Source of the DNA: Apiospora phragmitis
Lineage: Eukaryota > Ascomycota > Sordariomycetes > Amphisphaeriales > Apiosporaceae
DNA length: 64,000 nucleotides
Reading direction: 5' to 3'
Assembly (NCBI GenBank): GCA_038363925.1
Contig: JAQQWL010000011.1
Span: 1,240,001-1,304,000, forward strand
Each line of letters starts with the position of its first letter. Position 1 is the first letter of the stretch. A model generated the notes under the pieces. It was given only the letters and a program-made list of their open reading frames with translations. It made no database searches and was not told the DNA's origin. Positions 48,185 through 59,542 of the stretch are shown here, in pieces. The translations under genes were made by a program, and so were the position numbers.

Positions 48185-50558
48185 TATGTAGATATGCTTG
48201 GCTCTACCTCTCAGCAGCTGACTACATCAAATATTGTTCACAATCAATTTCTGCTTCGTTTACATGCCACTCAGGGGTCTCTGGCAGTCGACTTTGTTCA
48301 GGCTTCGGCCTTGTACCTCAACCCATGCCCGAATCTGAAGACCGGATCCACGGTGTCGAACGGCACGTCCTTCATCTGCGCCTCGAGCGCCTCCCATGGA
48401 GTGGGGCATGTCGAGAAGTACACCGACGCCGACTACGATATCGAGCGCGACCCGGAGGACAACTGCCTCAAAGGCCTCGTGCGCGACGGTGGCGGTGGCG
48501 GCGACGACGCGGAGGGAGGGGGACGCGCCTCCGCCCGTCAGTGCGTGGGACGTCAAGCAGAGTCTGACCACGCTGGCGCAGAGCCAGATGCTGGGCACCA
48601 ACGGGACTGTGGCTGCCGCTGCTCGAGAAGGCCTACGCCAAGGCCCACGGCGACTACGAGGCCATCTCGGGCGGTTGGCCCGGCGAGGCTGTCGAGAACA
48701 TGACGGGCGGCGTCACGACCACCGTCGCCAGCAACCGCGTCCTCAGCAAGGACAAGCTCTGGCGCGAGCTCGTCAACGCCGACGGCGAGTTCGTTTTTGC
48801 GCTCGCCGCCCTGGGCACCGGCTGGGACTGGCAGAAGAGCTGGCTTGCGCTCGGCCATGCTTACTCCATCCTGCAGTGCCGGCAGGAGTCCGACGAGGAC
48901 GGTAATACCGTTCGGCTCGTGCAGATCCGGTAAGTATAGCCAGCCTCCTAAGTCGACTCATACCCGTTTAAGGATCTCTCTTTCCGCTCTTAGATATGAT
49001 CTGGAAAAAATAGGGGGAAAACTCATACAAGAATTGCATCTAACCTCTCCATGAAAACAGGAACCCCTGGAGCGGCGTGGGCGAGTGGAACGGCCCCTGG
49101 TCCGACGGCTCCAAGGAGTGGATCCCCTACTGGCTCAAGAAGCTCGGCCACACCTTTGGCGACGACGGCGTCTTCTGGATGGCTTACAAGGACATGCTCG
49201 AGACCTTCATGTTCCTCCACCGTACCCGGCTCTTCGACAAGAAGTAGACCGTCGTGCGGCAGTGGACGAGCGCCAACGTCTCCTGGATCACGGGCTACCT
49301 GCAGACCAAGTTCGAGATCACGGTGGCCAAGGACGGCCTCGTGGTCATCGTGTTGACTCAAGTAAGTTAAGCATTACTGGTTTTCCCTTTTTTCCCTGCT
49401 CGGTTCTCTTTGCAGCAGCAGCTTTGTAGTACATTATTGATATATGGATACGGCCCCAAAACTGACCGATCGACTGTCTGTGTGCGTGTGTATAGCTGGA
49501 CGACCGCTACTTCCGCGGCTTCGAAGGCGAGTACTACTTCGAGCTGCACTTCCTGCTGCAGCAAGTGGGCGCCGCGAGCGGCGAGCACCTCTGTCGGGTG
49601 CGCCCGGTGCACCTGTGGGAGAACCGGTCCGTGTCGTGCGAGGTCGAGCTCGAAGCCGGCAAGCGGTACGAGGTGCTGCCCAAGATCACGGCGACGCGCA
49701 ACAACAACAACGGCAAGCCGCCGCAGGACGTCGTGCGCGAGTACGCCGAGGAGGAACCCGCAGAAGCTGCGGCAGGTGGGCATGTCGTACGACCTCGCGC
49801 ACGCCAAGGGCGGCGTGCCGGACGAGGACGAGCTCCTCGAGCGGAAGCGGGCCGAGCGGCGCCGGAAGCGGGACGGCAAGAAGAAGAAGCGCCAGCAGAA
49901 GAAGAAGCAGCGCAAGGTCATCACCAAGGCCGCCAAGGCCATGGAGAAGGCGGCCGACGCCATGAAGGAGGTCGTCAAGGGCGATGGGGAGGGGACGAAT
50001 AACGAGAAGGCAGAAGGAGCCGTCATCGCCGGTGGTGCTTCCACGGCCCAGGACACGGACAAGGCAGGGGCGAAGTTTGCGCCATCGGTGAGCCAAAAGC
50101 CCGAAGTGCCCGGCGGCTCCAAACCTCCTGCAGAGGCGGCGGCCACTGGAGGTGTCAAGGATGCCCCTCTACCGCCTGTGGAGGACGAGAAGAAGGCCGA
50201 TGAAGAGATATCCAAGGATGAGGAATCGAAGAAAGAGGAAGGCAAAGCTGCCGATAAGAATGAAGAGGAAAAAGGAAGTGAGGCCACCGAATTAGAAGAG
50301 AAGGATGCAAAACCCAATGAAGACGAAGAAGACAAAGATGACAGCGACAGTGATAGTGAGAAAGAGGACAAAGACAGCGAGGACGACGATGAGGACGACG
50401 AAGGAGCCGTCACCTCCCCATGGAACGCCGTCGCCGTGGTGGGGCTGCGCGTCTACGCCCAAGACCCGCAGGTCACTGTCGAGCTGGTGAAAGCAACGGA
50501 CGCCGACGAGCTCACGACCTTGGCCGTCGACGGAAAGCCCGCGGGTGCTACGATGTGA
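48185..50558 (+). pseudogene. Calpain-family cysteine protease, catalytic Cys segment missing
   Basis: Homology to fungal calpain-like proteases (peptidase family C2). From left: KYTDADYDIERDPEDNCLKGL (usually just before the catalytic half-domain), then directly [15 protein letters not shown] and [20 protein letters not shown], so the GxxGDCW block with the catalytic Cys, about 130 residues, is absent. The His (LGHAYSILQ) and Asn (RNPWSGVGEW) regions are present. Introns 48930-49060 and 49362-49495 are clean. A TAG at 49245-49247 interrupts the frame within RLFDKK-TVVRQWTSANVSW, where relatives have Trp. Further frame slips lie at about 48523, 48607 and 49750. The Lys-rich and acidic C-terminal tail with NAVAVVGLRVYAQDP is intact to the TGA at 50556. 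The 5' end is uncertain. Probably a dead or non-proteolytic copy. Confidence 0.7.
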
Positions 50559-51360
50559 ATAGAGTACCAGTAGTAATTAGCTCTCTACCCTTCCAAGGAT
50601 GGTAGGTGGTTACCCTGTCAACCAATACGGCAGCAGTACGCAATAGGGGTCGGCGTTGGTGGAGAAAGAAGTGTCGAAGTGGGAGACGTGTGTGCCTTGT
50701 GCTTTTCTTTCAAACAATGAAGAGGCTAAGTTAGCACCACCCAGTGTCACAGAAGGAGTATTAAATCCTGTTAAGTAGTCGGCGAGAGAATGCGTGCACA
50801 AAGTGATGAGTGAACAGGCAGGTAAGCAAGAAAGATATCGTCATTATATGAACATACATAAATCCCAAGTCCTGTGGTTCCTTCCTCATTTAGTAAGGTC
50901 CTCTCACCACGACTTTGCTACCTCCATTCGTGGATGATACTGAACTATGTACAAAGAAGACATAAGTCAAAATACCCATTCGCAAATCCGCGCCCTAAAT
51001 CAAATTGCAAAGCGATCATAGAAAGAACTCGATCTGGGTTAATAATGGAATCAAATTGCACGGAAGCCAAGCACGCAAGATATTCAAGTCATCGGAGGAA
51101 GCAAAATAAAGGCGATCAAAGTCTCGGAATCCAACAAGCAGTTCATTTTTTCATGACATCGTGTCCCCTCCCAACGCCATGGTTACTTCAGTCAGCAACA
51201 GCTATAAGCCTTCATCGCTATCAGAATACAGTGAGATGAGAAAATAAAAAAATTCCCATGGAAGGCGCCGAAGGTCCAGACGACCCCTTGCGAAAAAAGG
51301 AAGACAGCATGTTTAAAGGGTTAACAAGATGAAAGAGAAGCTAGAACTAAGAAGACATTT
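50559..51360. other. Convergent 3' intergenic region, calpain-like / PacC
   Basis: AT-rich and without recognised features; holds both 3' untranslated regions. Confidence 0.5.
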
Positions 51361-53248
51361 TTAAGAAGTAGTAGGAAGAGGAGGGTAGAGAGACTCCTTG
51401 GGTGGTGAGTCCACGTCCATATCGTCCGTAGAAGACTTGGGCGAGCCGGACTCGTACTCCTTGCGCTTGAGACGATCGATGACGTACTCTCGGAGGTACT
51501 CGATGACTCGCACGTTCTCGAGCCAGGCCTCGTATGCCTGGTCCTCGCGGTTCTCGCTTTCGGACCTTTCGGACTCGGCAGACGGCGAGCTGACGGAAGA
51601 CACCGCGGAATCCGAAGCCCTAGGCGTTGTGGATTGCTCTCGTTCGCGCTCGCGCTCACGCTCGTCGATGGCACGGTTCGATCGCTGAAGCATCCCACCG
51701 GAGTAGCGGCGACGGGGGTCAGAGTCGAAGGAAGGTCCCAGTGTGGAGGTTGCTGATTGGCCAGGGAAACCAGCAGAGACGGCAGGCAGCGTCGGGTAAA
51801 GGCCAGATGCAGTAGAGCTGTGTCGGGTCGTGGGCGAGAGGCCGGACGACGAGGCACTAGGCGAATGGCCTGATGTGTAGGACATGCTGCTGGATGGCGG
51901 GGTGACGGCGGGTGTACCGTTGGAGTGCGTGGATGATACAGCGGTCAGAGGAGAAGCCATGCTGCCTTGCGAGTAGGCGGGAGCGTGCGAGTGACCACCC
52001 GAATGAGGCGGCGAGTGGCTAGGGCGGTAGAGAGGCACGTAGTGAGAGCCCGGCTGGTGGACACCAGCGGCAGCGGCTGTGTTGGAGCTCTCGTAGACAG
52101 TGCTCTGCATCTGCTCCAAGACCTGATCAATCTGAATCAGGTCGGCCTTGGTGCGAATGTGGGGCATGGGCGGCAACGAGTAGTGCTGGGTGTAGGGACC
52201 CCGTGCTGGGAGGCATGGCCACCATCAACACCAACCATGGCAGGAGCCGGCATGTACTCGCCCATGTGCCCGCCGTGGATCGGGAGCGCACCATGCAGGG
52301 GCATCAATCGCTGGCCAACCTGGGCGTATGAGGCGGGATCAAGATGGCGACGCTTGGCATCACCGAAGAATTCATTCAAGGCATCGAATGTGCGCTTGCG
52401 GCTATCATATCCGTCGGGTGCAGCGTGGTACATGTGTTCACCGCGGCCGCCCAGCGGCTGATAGTACATGCCACCTCCAAAAGGAGCATGGTGTTGGTAG
52501 TAGCTGCTAGGATGACTACCGGGGTGTGGCTGGCCAAAAGCGGCCGAGTTGGTGCGCATCTGGCCATTGTGGTCATAATAGCTAGAGGGGGCTGGAGGCG
52601 GATTAGCCTCAATATTCCTGATACTTGGAGTGGGATTCAACGAGTCCGTCACTCACCTTTTGTCGGGCCTCTGTAGGCCGCGTTCATGCCGCCGTGGCCC
52701 TCAGGAGATCGGACGAGCACCGAGTCATCGGCATGTGTCTTGACATGCTTCTTGAGATCTTGGGGTCTCTTGAAAGACTTACCGCAGAAATCACACTTGT
52801 GTGGTTTCAGGGGCACATGAACACGGATGTGCGAGGTGATGTGGTCCCGCTTGACCGTAGTGGTTCGGCATGAGTTCCACTGGCAAGTGAGATTGAGGTT
52901 GTTAGTGCTTTTGCGGCCAACATGGCGCTCGCAGATGTGTTCCTAGAATGGGGTTAGTATTAATCAAGATTGACAAATGAGTCCCGGGTCAAATCGGCAC
53001 AGTAGAACTAACATAGAGGTTTTCGGCGGTCGGGAATCTCTCCAGGCACGAGTTCCAGCGGCATACCAGGGTGTCATCGGCGGCAGGAGACGCAGCAGCC
53101 GGGGCAGCGGCGGCAGCTGGGGCACTCGATGTCGAGTTGTTCGTTGTGGCTGTGGTTGCCGAAGAGGCGGTTGTGGATGGGGCAGGAGTATTGCTGGAGC
53201 TCTCCTCGATGTGCTCGGGGGGTTCTCTGTTGCTGCATTGGCCGACAT
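51361..53248 (-). CDS. pacC: pH-response transcription factor PacC
   Basis: Zinc-finger regulator of ambient-pH response (PacC/Rim101), activated by Pal-dependent proteolysis at alkaline pH. Exons 53248-53013, 52942-52657 and 52591-51361; introns begin GTTAGT (with TACTAAC branch point) and GTGAGT. About 584 aa. Ala/Thr/Ser-rich start ([11 protein letters not shown]), then three C2H2 fingers: [17 protein letters not shown] completed across the intron by [22 protein letters not shown], and [18 protein letters not shown] conserved [20 protein letters not shown] segment, then the signalling-protease-box region ([20 protein letters not shown]) flanked by two PalA-binding YPXL motifs, YPTL and YPPL, the latter six residues from the end. 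Frame breaks at G6 53217-53222 and C4 52199-52202; one base each restores NPPEHIEES and [10 protein letters not shown]. The upstream region is full of PacC sites. Confidence 0.96.
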
Positions 53249-53282
53249 GGTCGTGGGCTGGCTCTGATTGGTGGGCGTGATG

Positions 53283-54376
53283 GCCAAGTGCGTGCAGCGA
53301 CGGAACAATATTTGACCGGCTTCGCTGTAAGTGGCTGGCCCAGATCGGTTGCACGTGGCTGACCCAGGGTCTGAGCAGTTAGTTGTAAGAAGTTGATTGC
53401 TGGAGAAGAGGACCAAAATAAACGATGAAATTAGTGGTATGACTCTTCAACGGTGACGGATAGAATGATTATCAAGTTGAGAGAGAGTAAGTCGCAGGCA
53501 ACGCGGACGGGCAATGCGTCTCCTTAAAATGGACTTTCAAGCTCGCCGTATCTTGGCCTGCTGGCGGAATGGCGACTTTTGGTGTTGTTGCCAAGAGATG
53601 CCAAGACATCTATGAAGCAAGCGACTGGCGCCTGATTGGCTGGCAGAGGAGAGGGGTAAGACGACTTGTAGCGCTGCTGCTGTCTACCTCCCGACAGGCC
53701 TGGCCCGAGGCTGACAGCGCCCAGATTTGGCTAAGACTGGGTACCCGCAGGCGTACCTCAACAGCAGCAGTACTTGGTGCCAAGACCTTGGCAAATTATG
53801 CCAAGCCCGCCAAGCAGAGTCACGACCTAAGAGGAACAAGGCTTCTTGTCCCGTCTTTGCCGAGTACGCGGGAGCAAACAGTGTTGGGGATGGGTTTGAT
53901 GTTGATGTATTTTGGACATGAGAGAGTAATTGCATATCCGAACGGTATATGAAAGTCGCATTGTCGCCCAACAGGCAGCAGTGCCATTTGCGATGATTGC
54001 AGCCATTAGGGCTGTCTTTCGCACAGAGCAAGGCCACCACAAGTCATGATTTCCAACTAACATTTTTTGAGTTTTTGCAGGGAGAAGGTGCACCCACGCT
54101 CCGAGTGGAAATCGAGTAAGGTTCCATAGGCAAGCTCCAGCACCTGCACCAGTCGCTTGCTCCAGAGTCCAGACGTCAATCTGACTCCGGGGGAAGGAAA
54201 AAGAGCCAAGCAACACTGCCACCGCTCTGCAACCAACTTGGCTTGCTTGGCCACCCAGCGTCCGCCGACTTATCCTCTTCTCGCACCTCTCTTGGCTGGG
54301 GGCTCCCCAGCTTGGCGACTGTCCCTCTGCCCGGCCCAAGACTTTCCTCCCTTGGCAAATCAACGTTTTTCTTGGC
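53283..54376. promoter_or_regulatory. Cluster of PacC binding sites (GCCARG) upstream of pacC
   Basis: GCCAAG on either strand at 53283, 53552, 53590, 53600, 53779, 53787, 53800, 53809, 54205, 54237, 54246, 54291, 54311, 54351 and 54371, plus GCCAGG (as CCTGGC) at 53699. PacC of Aspergillus nidulans recognises 5'-GCCARG-3'. Fifteen exact hexamers in about 1.1 kb is far above the roughly 0.5 expected by base chance on both strands. Four sit in 36 bp at 53779-53814. The region lies directly upstream of the pacC start codon, so autoregulation is the natural reading. No other gene start is near on the right. Confidence 0.75.
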
Positions 54377-56780
54377 TGCACTACGCGACACACGACCGCT
54401 TTTCACCACTGCGCATAGCCACCTCCCACCTTTTCTTTTGCTAGCCCGCTCGCCGTTCCGGGGAATATCACCCTCCCCCCCCCCCAAAATTCCAAATTGC
54501 TGCTTTGTTCGGTTTTCTCTGTACATATCGATGATGCACGAGTGGTGGGTTGGCCGCTTCTGGGCGGCTGTCTGACATGAACGCTCTGGATCAGCAGATA
54601 ACCGTATGACCCACCAAACTGCCCCCAAAACAGTGGACTGGTTTTGTTTTTTGGGACTGACGAAGGAGCAGGCAGCACGCAGGCACGCAGTTGGCAGTAA
54701 ATAAGGAGAGGCTGATCAGCCACTTCTTGCCGTTGACGTCTGCGTTTTTGTTTTTTGCTTATTATTTACGAGTTCAAATAATTGCTGCTGAAGAAGAAGC
54801 TGGGCATTGAATCGGGCAGTACCTACATCGAAGGCACGAAACTCATTTCTGTCGTCAGCAGATTTCCGAAATGAATCCTTCTTAAAGATGCCACTTCCAT
54901 CGTGCAGAGGCACGTTCAACCGCAAGATGTCACAAGCATACCCAACCAGTGTCCCGAGATTTGTCAAGCTCCAACTCAACTCAGAGAGTCATGTAATTGT
55001 TCTTACGAACTAGATTACTGTGTGCTGGGCTCTTCGCAGCGCAGGTAGTTGACCTAGCGTCGGCTGGAAACAGACGATCAGAACGGTCCATGCTGAGAAT
55101 AGCAAACCTACGACTATTGCCCTATGGTGTGATTCCTGCGTTTGGATGACACCTATCGAGAATCAATCTGGGCTGCAATGACTAGTATATTATCGCACTC
55201 AAAAGCCGTGGAAGCATGCATGATTCTCATAGTAGTCGTACATAGTAAATGCGCCGGCGCGTATTAACGCCGCAAAGAGAAAATGAATGGCACATTTGCA
55301 TGCCTCGGTAGTTGAGTTGGCCAAACCTGATGAAGAGCAGCAAGATGACGACGCGAATCCATCGGACCATACCGACATGCAGTGATAACATAAGGACACA
55401 CATATGATGCCAAGAATGCCAAGGGTCCTTGGGTGAGGTTAAGCTATATGACTCGGCTCATGTTTTCCGGTCAGTCGGGTTTTGTTACTTAGCTGCCATT
55501 TCCCGTGGACTTGACACATTGCACATGCGCATGCGCATGCACACGACGACCGACTCTTTCAAAGCTGTGCGTAAAGTCTTGTTGTCGGTTGTAGGTCTTC
55601 GGTCGTCATTTCCGTGCAAGCATCTTTCAATCAGGCATATGGGCAACAGCTTACGGCATATTGAAAGGCGAAATGAAACCGGTCGAGTTAAAATTGATGT
55701 TCAAACAGGCAATTTAGATTGGGACTGCCCTGTTCGCAATACACCAGGTGTTCAGTTGTCAGCCATTTCACTCCGTTGTTTGCGAAATCAATTACTATTG
55801 ATTTTCTGGTCCACAGGAGTAATCCCTCCTGTTTTGGAGCCACTTTATATTTATGGTATTAAATCTAAGCAATATTGGAACTATAGAAACTTATCACTAC
55901 TAGTATATCCATAGTGTTGAGTAACGTTTACCGGATGGGGCTACCTAAAGACGCCGCGATATGGCTCTGCTTTCCTTTACAGCCCCATAGTGTGTCCATT
56001 CCATCTCCGACCGAGTGCATCCTTCGTCCGTCTAGCCATCCGTCCTCCTTCCGAGCCGGCACCGCGTCGGCAACCGGGGACATGTCGCAAATTTGACGCA
56101 ACCAGAACTCGCCGAAGAAAGGGAGAAACCCCCGTGTATAAGTACCAGAGAGTATGCGGGCCCGTCCGTGGACAGGCCAGACAAGACAGACAGCCCGTCA
56201 CCTGGAAGCAATATTTCGGCATCGGCCGTTGATGCGATGCGATCTCCGGCGTTTCACATCGCGTGTAGGAGGATGCTTTGCCGAATGGGTCCGCGTCTGG
56301 TATATATAGATGGGCAAGAGAGCTTAGTGGCTTCGCCTCGTAACAAAAACCTCGCTGGTGATCTCGAAACGTTCAATGACAACAACGTCGACTCCGCCAA
56401 CTCTGTCCTCGGCATCAAGAGCTTGACAGAATTGGCAGAAATTGGCAGGTTGGGGAAAGAAAGTAAGCGTTGGTGGGATGGCCCGACAGGACACGTGCAA
56501 GGGATGCATGAAGTGTTTTTCTAATTGGATGCGGAGAAGCATCCGTCCGACCCTCGTTTTCTCCTCGTCTGTTCTCTCCGAGGCCTGCAGGACAGTACAG
56601 TATGTATGTACAAGCTGTAGTCTTTGCCTTAAATAGAACTCTCCCGGCTCGACATTCTATACCATTTGTATTTATTCCTCAACAAGGCATGACCCCGTCT
56701 TGGTGTAGTCATAGCAAGAGAAGCAAATTTCCAGGGCGCCTGCCTTTTACGGCGATAAAGTACGCGAGAGAGATATTTAC
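54377..56780. other. Intergenic region
   Basis: No gene recognised. A C12 run lies at about 54475-54486. Frames at 55429-55914 and 56093-56524 are open but show no domain and vary in composition. A palindromic (GCGCAT)n stretch occurs at about 55527-55540 and a TATATATAG element at about 56299. Confidence 0.45.
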
Positions 56781-58487
56781 TTCATGGCGACACACTGTCG
56801 GGTTCCCCTGGAGAAAGTGAACGGGCCGCGCTCGACTTCCTTGCGGCGCTGGTTAGATTCGTCCAGCCAAAGCTCAGGGATGAAAGCATGCGAATCTGGA
56901 AAGACGTTCTCGTCGTGGTGCGTGATCACGGTTGACATGCCGTTATCGCGTAGCCCTTAGGGATCCTGTACTCAACGAGGTTCAAACTCCACACTCCGCG
57001 GCATAACAGAATCTCTCTGGTGGCTATACGAGCTGTCTGCGTCGCCACGCCGTACGAGAGTCGTTGGCCTTCTTGGATGACAGCGCCCAAAAATGACAAC
57101 TTCTCACTGTAATAGACCAAAATGTCAGCAGTTGAGCTTGCGGAGTGTACATCAAGTTTCATAAATATTTGTGATGAACATGCAGATGACATACAGTTCG
57201 GTACGTCAATCTGCAGGGTGCGCACCAGCGGCCCTACGTCTTCAGGGAGGTAGTAAGCAACCCACGCCGCTGAGTTGTCGAAATGCTTCAAGGATTTGGA
57301 GAAGAGGAATAGGTAGACGGGCTTTATCGCGGCATTCGTGGGGTCTCGGAAGTTGGGATACCAATCCTCTTGCGCCAGGAATCCCAGACTTGATCGACTT
57401 CTGAAGGTTTGCAACACCATCCTCTCGTTGCAGAAAATAGTTGCTCTGCAGATACACGTCCTTTGGTCAGTAGGGCCGAGGAACATCATTCGCTCTGGTA
57501 CGAGCTCGGATCTTGTTTCCGTCTCTCTCCGAGTCGGGGTCGAGCTCGGAGGATGTGGGCAGTTCTGGCAGACTGACCCAGTCCTCCGCCTGGGAGAGAG
57601 ACGAGACGTCGTCGAAGTGGGCTTAGTCCATGGTGTTGCCCAGTGTATAATCCTATAGGTGGTCAGTGAGTGATGTTGGTGATAATGCTGATGGCGGTGA
57701 ACAAACTTGTCATATGAGGTATGAGGGATACAAGACCTTATACAAATCAGATAAATAACCACCGAAGGCAACGGCAGTGCGTTCAATAATTAGCCCAGAG
57801 ATGGCATCCGTAGTGAAGCAGCTGTAGGCTATAATCAAATACAATGCCTCCTTGCCAGACCGGGGCCAGCAGCTTGCCGTAGAGGGCTGGGCTAGCGCTT
57901 GGATTTCTGGCTCAAGTCGAGCTACCATGGATCGGGAGAAGAATTTCGCCAGAGGTACCCTTCGCAAGCGATGTAGGTCATGATAAACTGTCCCAACCCT
58001 GGGAGACAACGTATGTGTCAGGCATTACTTCCTCCAGTTCACTCACACCAGGTCATCCACTTGATGTGTAGGCTTGCCACGCTTCCGGCCGCGAGTGGCA
58101 TAGATCTCGTCGCTGAAGTCGATATCGTTGCAGTGGACTTCATTGGGTTTGATTCGCACTATCGGACCTGTTATGCTACTTTGTTAGCGACATAGTGAAA
58201 GATCTGGAAATCAGCGGGTGTACCATAGTTGCGGTGCATATCTCGAATATGCCGGGTGTAACGGCTGCAGCAGATGACGTCCCAGTAGAAGTCTGGTAGG
58301 TACGTAGCAGCCGCCAGTCGTGGTCCGGGGATGCGACTGAGCGGGTGAAGAGGGACAAACTGTATGCGGCTTGGAGTAACTTATAGACCGCCCACGCCGA
58401 AGCAAACAACAGCAGTGTATTCAGTACCGTCAAAACATCAGGAAAGCGCCAGGTGCCGTCGTCTATAATATTACCAGCGCCAAACAT
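56781..58487 (-). pseudogene. Cytochrome P450 relic
   Basis: Pieces of a fungal P450 in the right order on the minus strand. Start MFGAGNIIDDGTWRFPDVLT with a membrane anchor (VLNTLLLFASAWAVYKLLQ), then HPLSRIPGPRLAAATYLPDF, an intron at about 58140-58196, KPNEVHCNDIDFSDEIYATR, DLHRLRRVPLAKFFSRSM, FGFLAQEDWYPNF-like block, YLPEDVGPLVRTLQIDVPN, the ExxR helix (AVIQEGQRLSYGVATQTARI), EYRIPKGYAI and the haem-binding loop FTFSRGTRQCVAM with its Cys. The blocks sit in different frames with at least five breaks, the middle part (57450-57700) does not align, and no normal P450 C-terminus follows the haem loop. That is more damage than in neighbouring conserved genes, so I call it a pseudogene; its substrate cannot be guessed. 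Confidence 0.65.
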
Positions 58488-59542
58488 GTTTCTTATGGTG
58501 TCATAAGTGAGTAGATTGGAACAGTCTACTTACACAATAGTCTAAGTTTCGCAAGGCGAAGCATCGTGAGAATTCTTTTCTCGTGTCCGCCCTTTTGGAG
58601 TTCGATAGGTGATCTTGCCCTGGTATGGCATTCGCGGTTAGGAGACTTTTCAGTGGCTACTCGGCCGGCTTTGATACGGGAGACAGGCCGAAAGCACCAT
58701 AGATCAGGCTGGCTACTCCTCATAGCCCGAACTTGGAGCGCTTGGCGACCTTGTCATACGTAGATCTGCCTCAGATGGGGAGGAGTGCGATTTGCGAGCT
58801 GCATTGGCTGATGGATTGTAGATCGTATGTATTCGAGGACCAGGGATCTCACGTTTTGGCAGTGGGAAGCCACAGAATTTGTTGATACTGAATTGCGTCT
58901 ACTGGAATTAGTAACAATCGAGGCAGAGGAAGGTCGCCTGGGGTTTTACAGCGCAGGACCCAATCCTGTTTCTTCTACGAGAAAAAAAAATGCACATGTC
59001 CTCAGGTTTCCCATAGAAAATAGGCATATTTATCCGACATAGCTTTCGCTGTAGCTATACAAGCCGGCGTCCTTTTAGTTAGCCGCATGGAACATGTCTC
59101 TGGTAATGCTGCCGTACAGTAACGTCAAGAGATCGCTCAGAGGACTTTTACCCAAGCGAACTTGGCTCTTCAGGTGCGAATGCTTCTCGAAGGCCACCCT
59201 TTACTCGTCGCTTCCCTTTACTCACCGGATCGGCGTCGCCCTTTAATCGCCGCTCACCAAATCCTATAGCCATCGTTAATCAACCGCATTAAGCATGAAC
59301 ATGTACTGGGCGCCTGGGAGAATGAAGGCTTCTTTTTTTTTACATCAAATGCCATCTCACGATCGGCATTCTCTGATTGCATACAAGTCGTCGTGACGCC
59401 TTGTAAACGAAAAGAATATGTGAAGAATGAGACAATAACTAGAGAATCCCATGCTTTAACGCCTAATGTCGCTTGTGTTTTCCACCATGATAGTACAAGT
59501 CCACTCGTTTCGAACGCAAAAGCAGCATACATTGTAAAGTCT
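58488..59542. other. Intergenic region
   Basis: No gene recognised. Short direct repeats of a CCCTTTACTC-type unit occur at about 59197-59245. A T9 run lies at about 59332. Confidence 0.45.

Noticed and set aside
49410..50558. Long frame read as one 382-aa protein
   Set aside because: Its first part is intron and off-frame sequence; only the later part is the calpain tail, already included in that entry.
55429..55914. 161-codon plus-strand frame
   Set aside because: No family, AT-rich 3' half and no splice logic; could be transposon debris but cannot be supported.
56093..56524. 143-codon plus-strand frame near a TATATATAG element
   Set aside because: Hydrophilic and featureless; the nearby Cys-rich stretch in another frame does not match a zinc-cluster spacing.
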